Position numbers and translations under genes: made by a program. From positions 1-49,498 of the forward strand of contig NZ_BONQ01000031.1 in assembly GCF_016862795.1 (NCBI RefSeq): DNA of 49,498 nucleotides, written 5' to 3'. Below, in pieces: positions 9,001-14,176 of the stretch. The notes under the pieces are model-generated. The model did not search any database and was not told the DNA's origin. It saw nothing but the letters and a program-made list of their open reading frames with translations. Numbering within the stretch: the stretch's first letter is position 1; the number at the start of each line of letters is the position of its first letter. Source of the DNA: Dactylosporangium siamense (GTDB lineage Bacteria; Actinomycetota; Actinomycetes; Mycobacteriales; Micromonosporaceae).

Positions 9001-9010
9001 GACCGGTCAT
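6002..9010 (-). CDS. STAND protein: alpha/beta hydrolase - NB-ARC NTPase - TPR
   Basis: 1002 residues in three parts. (1) Residues about 1-225 form a lipase-like alpha/beta hydrolase: oxyanion motif F-I-H-G-F, nucleophile Ser89 in A-H-S-Q-G-G-L, probable Asp188 in G-T-E-D-N-V-V and His210 in G-D-H-F-T-I. (2) Residues about 265-600 form an NB-ARC/AP-ATPase module: Walker A G-R-A-G-I-G-K-T-T (297-305), Walker B T-L-L-V-L-D-N (374-380), V-T-S-R sensor (401-404), a GxP motif G-R-L-P-L-A-L (451-457), and Y-H-D-L-L in the place of the MHD motif. (3) The C-terminal third is made of TPR-like helical repeats. STAND proteins are switch-like sensors in which ligand sensing by the repeats triggers NTP-driven assembly and activates the N-terminal effector. 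The catalytic triad looks intact. It heads a coupled operon with a glycosyltransferase and a dioxygenase. Whether it is a regulator, a defence protein or a biosynthesis switch cannot be decided from sequence. Confidence 0.88.
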   Translation of the reverse strand: MTGQDARLALVFIHGFLSGPHTWTQMESLLSSDAPVSEQVTVYQYEYTSKIAQLNPLKRLPSIDNIARGLGDFIDLRVVEPSILLVAHSQGGLVAQRYIAAEVSRPESSTLHRVVGLLMYATPTGGSDLALSLRRPLFRLLGGNPQERELRPLDEQVNAAQRRIFESILIPPDPRYRIKILATVGTEDNVVKDVPGRSVFPDTRTLPGDHFTIIKPSDLDDVRYLTLKHEVQTLTDQTLTDQTRSRPKEASEGRRDLTATIFALPSAPRDFVGRAAELEQLLRIRNDLPPLFANIYGRAGIGKTTLAIVAAQRFAPDYDRTIYINMRGYEAEALDTFEVTGEILRAYGLAPSKISRDRGLRSGQLRAILGTMKTLLVLDNCADEHQVRPLLPADGSTGVIVTSRQAISIEGLENLWLRELDMNDAKELIYRNRAYDQADERIVEQLCATCGRLPLALRIVAAALRLRPESTLTELDRTYSNSKLRLAEMRIGDLDLEASLSLNYPSLEPAAQKAFGLLATLPTAEFQAWHLGTGDGTSLDTARRSLQRLADQQFVDVVGRTATATERQYRYHDLLRDLGRKFAASDDEARVRFLRNVLAAYIVLAEEAGLAIGLDGGQIEGALGASTWVEIGTLAVVVRENPVTWMDGEARNITVLIEQAFKDGLFDEVWLLARAVSTYLDSTCSWDAWINACRLGAEAAARSHNVMGSATMALHLGVALSRIGRASEAQAELQKASDVFTSIGDKVGIAWAQFRLGESFRLGDSPAEATQCYREALASLEGVEAHTAMRSYPHLGLGSVYRVAGDVAGAVRELSAGLSRAIADGYPRAVGWIGFSLAQALSDAGDYAAAAASLSQAREAFERYPAKIGQTWVALVAIELKIRSGALPRDGGQLAELDHLIENFRTIGDTRGEAWGWFTIAQIAVLHGDRHRATGALDNATALFTECGSELGTAQARLQLASITDDSSRERLLSLARQQLDALGCRWPDELIAQKVVGWRGW
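8283..8312 (-). repeat. two-copy 15-bp tandem repeat in the STAND linker
   Basis: Units 8283-8297 and 8298-8312 are identical at 14 of 15 positions. They encode a duplicated T-L-T-D-Q block at residues about 233-243, in the linker between hydrolase and NB-ARC domains. The duplication keeps the frame. Confidence 0.8.
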
Positions 9011-9132
9011 CTCGTCCGCGCGATCGCAGGCGTCATGACGAAATGATCGCGGAACGGGCGGCTGGGCGCCACACGTCGGCCGCGGGAATCAGGATCAGCG
9101 CCATCGCGCAGGTCAGCTTGCCTCCAAGGCGT

Positions 9133-9558
9133 TCACCCGGACGACGGGATCCGTCCGGCGCTGTCCCGGTTGACCCGGCGGCGGATGATGTCCGCGACGG
9201 ACGGGCCGCCGGCGAAGCACCACAGGGCGATGACCGGGTCGCAGATCGCGCAGCCGAACGACGAGTCGTGCGCGAACGGCAGCAGCGGCTCGCCGCGCAG
9301 GTGGTGCGCGACGTCCCAGGCGGTGTGCAGCAGCCAGCCGACGCCGATCCACCGCCACGACGACAGCCCCCGGAACGCGACGACCGTCATCACGGTCGTG
9401 AACGCCAGTTCGAGGGGCCCGAAGGCGCCGCCGCTGAGGTACGCCGCGCCGGCACCGGCCACCATCAGCGCGTTGAACGGCCGGCGGTGCCGGGACGGGA
9501 TGAACGAGTTGAGCGCCGCGTAGAGCAGCCCGATGAGCACGGGCCCCAAGATGGACAT
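9133..9558 (-). CDS. DUF6010-like integral membrane protein
   Basis: 141 residues with about four hydrophobic segments. Recognisable conserved blocks are M-V-A-G-A-G-A-A-Y-L-S-G-G, G-W-L-L-H-T-A-W-D-V-A-H-H-L and S-S-F-G-C-A-I-C-D-P-V-I-A-L-W. I match these from memory to the DUF6010 family of small membrane proteins of unknown function. The conserved His and Cys residues (H-T-A-W-D-x-x-H-H; C-A-I-C) could bind metal, but that is speculation. The start ATG at 9558 follows a TAGCGT -10 box by 6 nt. Confidence 0.75.
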   Translation of the reverse strand: MSILGPVLIGLLYAALNSFIPSRHRRPFNALMVAGAGAAYLSGGAFGPLELAFTTVMTVVAFRGLSSWRWIGVGWLLHTAWDVAHHLRGEPLLPFAHDSSFGCAICDPVIALWCFAGGPSVADIIRRRVNRDSAGRIPSSG

Positions 9559-9564
9559 GCCGCG

Positions 9565-9570
9565 ACGCTA
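9565..9570 (-). promoter_or_regulatory. -10 box, leaderless start of DUF6010 gene
   Basis: Minus-strand TAGCGT, 6 nt (CGCGGC) before the ATG at 9558, with no ribosome site. Confidence 0.5.
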
Positions 9571-9613
9571 AGCGCGCCGCCGGGGCCACGACAGCGGCGC
9601 GGCTGCCACGTTC

Positions 9614-10417
9614 CTACGGGAAATGGACACGCAGGAACTCGCGCAGCACGGCCAGCCACGCGTCGGGCTGGTCCAGGTGCACGTCGTGCCCCGCGTCCGG
9701 CACCACGACGTGCGCGGTGCCGGGCCGCAGCGCCACCATCCGCTCCACCTCGCCCGCGGGGCCGGTGCCGTCGGAGCCCCGGACCAGCAGCGTGGGCGCC
9801 CGCACCGCGGTCCAGTCGTCCCACCGCGCGACGTCCGCGACGCCCCGGATCGCCGCCGTCATCACGGCACCGTCGAAGCGGGGCCACAGCCCGCCGTCGC
9901 GCTGCTCCAGGTCGTCGGCCCACGTCTGCGCCAGGGACCGCCCGCCGAGGAACTCGACCGCCGCCGCCCGGGACGGGAACGGCACCGGCCACGACGCGAA
10001 CCATGCCTCGAGCCGGCTCGGGTAGTCACCGTCGTCGCCGCCGACCCCGCCCTCCAGCATGACCAGGCCCCGCACCCGCGACGGGTGCCAGGCGGCGACG
10101 AGCATCGCGGTGTGGGCGCCCATCGACTGCCCTGCCAGGACCGCCGGCGCATCGGTGAACGCGTCCAGGACAGCGATCACATCGTCCACATACGCGCGCC
10201 GCGACACGTCCCCGGGATGCCGGGTGGAGCGGCCGTGCCCGCGCTGATCGGGCACCACGACCGTGTGCGCGTCGAGCAGGGCGGTGGCGGTCGGGACCAG
10301 CTCGTGCGCGCTGCCGGCCAGGCCATGCAGCAGGACCACCGGCGGCCCGGATCCGCCGACGAGCGCCGAGATCGTCACGTTGTCCCGTCGCAGGGTCATC
10401 CTTCGCACCGGCGCCAT
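9614..10417 (-). CDS. alpha/beta hydrolase
   Basis: 267 residues with the classic alpha/beta hydrolase layout. There is an oxyanion H-G-L-A-G (31-35), D-Q-R-G-H-G-R-S (57-64), nucleophile Ser98 in G-Q-S-M-G-A, an acidic residue in L-V-R-G-S-D-G-T and the terminal His in D-A-G-H-D-V-H. Size and motifs match the esterase, haloperoxidase-like and C-C hydrolase families, and the substrate is open. The start is ATG 10417 or ATG 10399. The longer frame to 10546 would overlap the divergent serine hydrolase gene and is rejected. Only 14 bp separate the two divergent starts. Confidence 0.85.
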   Translation of the reverse strand: MAPVRRMTLRRDNVTISALVGGSGPPVVLLHGLAGSAHELVPTATALLDAHTVVVPDQRGHGRSTRHPGDVSRRAYVDDVIAVLDAFTDAPAVLAGQSMGAHTAMLVAAWHPSRVRGLVMLEGGVGGDDGDYPSRLEAWFASWPVPFPSRAAAVEFLGGRSLAQTWADDLEQRDGGLWPRFDGAVMTAAIRGVADVARWDDWTAVRAPTLLVRGSDGTGPAGEVERMVALRPGTAHVVVPDAGHDVHLDQPDAWLAVLREFLRVHFP

Positions 10418-10419
10418 CG

Positions 10420-10425
10420 TAGAGT
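10420..10425 (+). promoter_or_regulatory. -10 box, leaderless start of serine hydrolase
   Basis: TAGAGT, then 6 nt (GCGGTG), then ATG at 10432. The same TAGAGTGCGG string precedes the FAD oxidoreductase start on the minus strand at 31348-31339. Confidence 0.55.
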
Positions 10426-10431
10426 GCGGTG

Positions 10432-11802
10432 ATGGACGGGTTCGTAGCCGCGGCGGAGAAGCTCGGCGTGCACGGCTTCGTGCTGCTGCGCGATGGCGAG
10501 ACCGTCGCGGAGGGCCATTGGCATCCTTACGAGCCCGACGAGCCACAGACCCTGTACTCGCTGAGCAAGAGCTTCGCCTCCACCGCCGTCGGGCTGGCCG
10601 TCGCCGACGGGCTGCTGTCCGTGGACGATCACGTCGCCGACCTCCTGCCCGTCGGCGATCAGCAAAACGACCTGCGCGGGATGCGGGTGCGGCACCTGCT
10701 GACGATGACCACCGGCCACGACACCGACGCCGCCCCGCTGATGGACGAGGACCCGGACGGCGACTGGGTCCGCGTGTTCCTCGGCGTGCCCGTCGCGCAC
10801 GAGCCCGGCACCCGGTTCGTCTACAACAGCGGCGCCACCTACGCGCTGTCCGCCATCGTGCAGCGGCACACCGGCGAGACCCTGCTGGACTACCTGCGGC
10901 CGCGGCTGTTCGAGCCGCTCGGGTTCGGCCCGGCCGAGTGGGACAGCTGCCCGCGCGGGATCAACCTCGGAGGCTGGGGGCTGCGCCTGCGGACCGCCGA
11001 CGTGGCACGGTTCGGCGAGGTGTACCGGTGCGGCGGTCGCTGGCAGGGCCGGCAGCTGCTGCCGGCGGGCTGGGTCGACGCGGCGACCGCCTTCCAGGTG
11101 CCGACGGCGGACACGAACGGGTCACCGGACTGGCAGCAGGGCTACGGCTTCCAGTTCTGGCGGTGCCGGCACGGCGCGTACCGTGGCGACGGCGCGTTCG
11201 GCCAGTTCGTCATCGTCATGCCGGCCCAGGCGTCGGTGCTCGCGATCACCGCCGGCACCGCCGACATGCAGGCCGTCCTGGACGCGGTGTGGACGCATGT
11301 GCTGGACGCCACGCCGGCGCCACCGCCGCGCCCGCAGGGGCCGCGCCTGGAGGGGCTGCGGCTGCCGGCGCTCACCGACACCGCCGAACCGGACGCGGAG
11401 CTGCCCGGCCGCCGGTTCCGGGTCGCCGACCCCCTTGCCCCGCCGCAGCGTGGCGGCCGGCCACTCATCGACCAGCCCACCCGGATGCTCGGTTTCGCGG
11501 TGGCACGGGCAGCGGCCGGCTGGCTCGTCGAGCTCGACGACGAGCACGGCGAGCACCGGTTCCGGTGCGAACCCGGCCGGTGGCACCGCTCGACCTTGAC
11601 CTTGTCCGACGGTGGGACGCACCCGATCGCCACCACCGGCGCCTGGCGCGACCCGCGAACGTTCGAGCTGCGGGTGTGCCACACCGGCGAGCCGTGCACC
11701 AGGACGTACACCGCGACGTTCGACGCCGGCGGGGTCACGATCGCCGGGGAGGACTCGGTCGGGTTCGACTTCACCGTCCATCCGCCGGTCCGGGCGGTGT
11801 AG
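10432..11802 (+). CDS. serine hydrolase, beta-lactamase class C / esterase-like
   Basis: 456 residues. The S-x-x-K motif is S43-L-S-K46, followed by the second catalytic motif Y131-N-S in F-V-Y-N-S-G-A. This is the fold of class C beta-lactamases, D-alanyl-D-alanine carboxypeptidases and EstB-like esterases. No signal peptide is seen, so it is probably a cytoplasmic esterase or peptidase, not a secreted beta-lactamase. The last 130 residues form an extra C-terminal domain after a Pro-rich hinge (about 295-305), as in other long members. The start is ATG 10432, with GTG 10429 adjacent. Confidence 0.85.
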   Translation: MDGFVAAAEKLGVHGFVLLRDGETVAEGHWHPYEPDEPQTLYSLSKSFASTAVGLAVADGLLSVDDHVADLLPVGDQQNDLRGMRVRHLLTMTTGHDTDAAPLMDEDPDGDWVRVFLGVPVAHEPGTRFVYNSGATYALSAIVQRHTGETLLDYLRPRLFEPLGFGPAEWDSCPRGINLGGWGLRLRTADVARFGEVYRCGGRWQGRQLLPAGWVDAATAFQVPTADTNGSPDWQQGYGFQFWRCRHGAYRGDGAFGQFVIVMPAQASVLAITAGTADMQAVLDAVWTHVLDATPAPPPRPQGPRLEGLRLPALTDTAEPDAELPGRRFRVADPLAPPQRGGRPLIDQPTRMLGFAVARAAAGWLVELDDEHGEHRFRCEPGRWHRSTLTLSDGGTHPIATTGAWRDPRTFELRVCHTGEPCTRTYTATFDAGGVTIAGEDSVGFDFTVHPPVRAV

Positions 11803-11912
11803 CAGCGCCAGCCATCCCGGAAATGTGCCAGGTGGCGTCGCTGCGCGGGCGGAGCGGTCGTTGACCCTTCAAGGTGGAGATCACCAGGTCACATCGCCCC
11901 CGAGGAGCCGTC

Positions 11913-12467
11913 ATGCCGCGCCGCCCCGTCCTTGCCGTCACCGCCCTGCTGACCGGTGCCCTGAGCCTCGCCGGGTGCGGCGTGCTCAAGGGTGCCGACG
12001 ACACCCCCACCCCCGGAGCCGCCGCCACCACCGGCGGTGCCGCCAGCGCCCCCGCCGCCACGAAGAGCGCCCCTGCCGCCACGAAGAGCGCCCGCCCGGC
12101 CGGGTTACCCGACATCTGCACGCTGCTGACGAAGGCCGAGGTCAAGACCCTCACCGGCAAGACGGTGACCCTGATGAGCAACGAGGGCGGCAACAGCTCC
12201 GGCGCCCGCTACTGCCAGTGGCAGCTCAGCGCCGGCCAGCTCGACGTGACGGTCAACATCGAGACCCGCGACCAGTTCGACGTGCAGAACAAGGACGCCG
12301 ACCAGGTCGACGGGATCGGCGAGTCCGCCTACTCCCTGGCCGGGCACCTGTACGTGTACGCCGCCGGCAAGGTCGTCGACGTCTACGCCACCTCGGCCAG
12401 CACGGACGCCGGCAACCTCAAGGTCGAGCGCGCCACCGCCGAGAAGGTCCTGCCCAAGTTGCAGTAG
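11913..12467 (+). CDS. DUF3558-like lipoprotein
   Basis: 184 residues. A signal sequence with lipobox L-A-G-C puts Cys at about residue 22, followed by an Ala/Thr/Pro-rich low-complexity tether (about 28-65) containing a duplicated A-A-T-K-S-A-P block. The globular part then opens L-P-D-I-C-T-L-L-T-K-A-E-V and has Y-C-Q-W, with V-D-G-I-G-E-S-A-Y near the end. That pattern is typical of DUF3558 and related actinobacterial surface lipoproteins of unknown function. The ATG at 11913 has GAGGAG 5 nt upstream; the frame upstream to 11874 lacks a signal peptide context. Confidence 0.8.
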   Translation: MPRRPVLAVTALLTGALSLAGCGVLKGADDTPTPGAAATTGGAASAPAATKSAPAATKSARPAGLPDICTLLTKAEVKTLTGKTVTLMSNEGGNSSGARYCQWQLSAGQLDVTVNIETRDQFDVQNKDADQVDGIGESAYSLAGHLYVYAAGKVVDVYATSASTDAGNLKVERATAEKVLPKLQ

Positions 12468-12470
12468 GCG

Positions 12471-12914
12471 TCAGCCGATCCGGATGACGATGACCTCGTC
12501 GTCGGCGACCTCGGCGACGCAGTCGTGCAGCAGGACGATCACGTCCCGGCCGGCCGCACCGGCGTCGGCCGGGTCCAGGTCGATGCGGTCCTCGGCGAAG
12601 CGGTCACGGAACTCGGCGTCGCCGAACGCGTCCGGGTCCAGGCGCGGCAGGAACTCGCGGTGCTGCGGGGTCAGCAGCACCGTGAACCGGTCGTCGTCCT
12701 CGGGCACCTCGTCCAGCAGCCGGTCGTACTGCGACGTGTGCAGCGTGACGCCACTGTCGCCGAGCAGCTCCAGGACCGGCAGGATCACGTAGGCGGGCCA
12801 GTCGAAGGACACCTCGAGCGGCGTGCCGAGCTTCTCCAGCACGGCTGCGGGATCGCGGGTGAACTCAGCGACGTCCGTCGCCTTGAGGGAGCTGAAACTG
12901 GCCACTGCGGACAT
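12471..12914 (-). CDS. hypothetical protein, possibly DUF1877 (YfbM)-like
   Basis: 147 residues, acidic and soluble. The N-terminal pattern (V-A-S-F-S-S-L-K-A-T-D-V-A-E-F followed by D-P-A-A-V-L-E-K-L-G) recalls DUF1877 proteins, but I cannot confirm the match. Its start lies inside the 3' end of the EI24 gene (about 50 nt overlap, different frame). A TACGGT -10 box 7 nt before the ATG suggests its own leaderless promoter. It is convergent with the lipoprotein gene, with a 3-bp gap. Confidence 0.65.
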   Translation of the reverse strand: MSAVASFSSLKATDVAEFTRDPAAVLEKLGTPLEVSFDWPAYVILPVLELLGDSGVTLHTSQYDRLLDEVPEDDDRFTVLLTPQHREFLPRLDPDAFGDAEFRDRFAEDRIDLDPADAGAAGRDVIVLLHDCVAEVADDEVIVIRIG

Positions 12915-14040
12915 GGTCCTGACCGTACCGGAACCTCGGATCCAGCCACGGCGCGGGCGCCGCCGCCACGGACGGCGGCGGCGTGATGATCCGTCGGTGC
13001 AGCAGGACCGCGCCGACCAGCACCGACGGGGCGGTCACCAGGTACAGCACCGCACCCGGCAACGCGAAGATCTCCGGGATCGGCACGATCGCCAGGAACC
13101 GCAGCGACAGCACCGGCAGGATCAGCGCGACGAGGCTCATGATGCCGAACCCGGTGACGTAGGCCCGGTGCCGCCACGCGAACGTCAGCTGCTGCTTGAC
13201 GCCGTGCACGCCGTGGTGGTGCATCGGCACGGCGAGGACCAGTACCCCCACCAGGAACCCGTTGAAGAACAGCCCCACGCCGAACGCGACGGCGAGGTTG
13301 AAGCCCGGCAGCAACAGCAGCGGCAGGCAGATCAGCCAGCCGAGGTGCAGGACCAGCGTCACGATGAGGGTCTGGCGCAGGCAGACGCCGGCGGCCCGCC
13401 ACCACGGTGGCGGCACCACGTCGGCGCCGCCGGTGCGCCGCACCACGCTGCGGGTCATGAACGGCAGGAAGAACGAGCCGAGGAACATCGTGATGGGCAC
13501 CGTCAGCGCCGTCAGCAGCAGGTGGAACACGGCCACGGCGGCCCACTTCATGATCCACCGTAGCGCCCACCGCAGCGGCGACGGCCAGCTGGAGACGAAG
13601 CCGAGCAGCCAGTCCACGGCGAGGCCGACGAGCCGCGAGACGCCCTCCTCCGCGGCCAGCAGGCACACCGCGGTCAGCAGGACCGGCAGCAGCGCCCAGA
13701 ACCACAGCCTCGGGGAGCGGACGAAGTACGCGATGCCGCGCCAGAAATACCCGAACCCGATGAAGAACCGTCCGACGCTGCTCGCGGCCCGTTTGGCCCC
13801 GGCGACGGTGTGCCGGCTCGCGGTCCCGGCCGCACCCGCGACCCGCAGTGCGGCCGCCTGCGCCGCGGCCTGCGCGACCTGCGCCGCCTGCGCCGCGACC
13901 TGGGCCGCCTGGCCGGCCTGCGCCGCGGCCTGGGCGAGGTGGCCGGCCTGCGCGACCGACCGGGTCTCCACGGGCACCTGCGGCGGCGGCACGTAGGGCG
14001 CGGCCGGCGGCGCCTCCGGTCGGCGTAACTGCTCGTCCAA
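12865..14040 (-). CDS. EI24/CysZ-like integral membrane protein
   Basis: About 391 residues. The N terminus is soluble: a Pro-rich stretch, then an Ala/Gln heptad-like block (repeats of A-Q-A-A and A-Q-V-A). The EI24 domain follows with about six hydrophobic helices, starting G-F-G-Y-F-W-R-G-I-A-Y-F and including a family-typical P-I-T-M-F-L-G-S-F-F-L-P-F. EI24/CysZ proteins include the sulfate permease CysZ, but no sulfate genes are nearby, so transport is not established. The frame extends to an ATG at 14157. I prefer TTG at 14040, because the added 39 codons use rare AT-ending codons (TTA, AGA, ACA, GTT) and a GAAGAGGG ribosome site precedes the TTG. A TTA leucine codon lies at codon 5. 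Confidence 0.75.
   Translation of the reverse strand: MDEQLRRPEAPPAAPYVPPPQVPVETRSVAQAGHLAQAAAQAGQAAQVAAQAAQVAQAAAQAAALRVAGAAGTASRHTVAGAKRAASSVGRFFIGFGYFWRGIAYFVRSPRLWFWALLPVLLTAVCLLAAEEGVSRLVGLAVDWLLGFVSSWPSPLRWALRWIMKWAAVAVFHLLLTALTVPITMFLGSFFLPFMTRSVVRRTGGADVVPPPWWRAAGVCLRQTLIVTLVLHLGWLICLPLLLLPGFNLAVAFGVGLFFNGFLVGVLVLAVPMHHHGVHGVKQQLTFAWRHRAYVTGFGIMSLVALILPVLSLRFLAIVPIPEIFALPGAVLYLVTAPSVLVGAVLLHRRIITPPPSVAAAPAPWLDPRFRYGQDHVRSGQFQLPQGDGRR
12922..12927 (-). promoter_or_regulatory. -10 box inside the EI24 3' end
   Basis: Minus-strand TACGGT, 7 nt (CAGGACC) before the ATG at 12914, located within the coding end of the upstream gene. Confidence 0.45.
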
Positions 14041-14164
14041 GACCCGCCCTCTTCCCCGTCGGCCGGACGCCGAGCGTAACGACTCGGCCCCCGTACGTCG
14101 AGTTGCGCCGGCTTCGCGGGCCGGGTACCTCGTCCGTGTGTATCGCCGAACGGCCATGACTCCA

Positions 14165-14170
14165 TAGGGT
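14165..14170 (+). promoter_or_regulatory. -10 box, leaderless start of Hsp70-WD40 gene
   Basis: TAGGGT, 6 nt (CATCGA), then GTG at 14177. No Shine-Dalgarno sequence. Confidence 0.55.
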
Positions 14171-14176
14171 CATCGA

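Noticed and set aside
13840-13960. Repetitive GCC/CTG-rich DNA taken as a repeat element
   Set aside because: It is coding for the Ala/Gln-rich N terminus of the EI24-type protein; irregular units.
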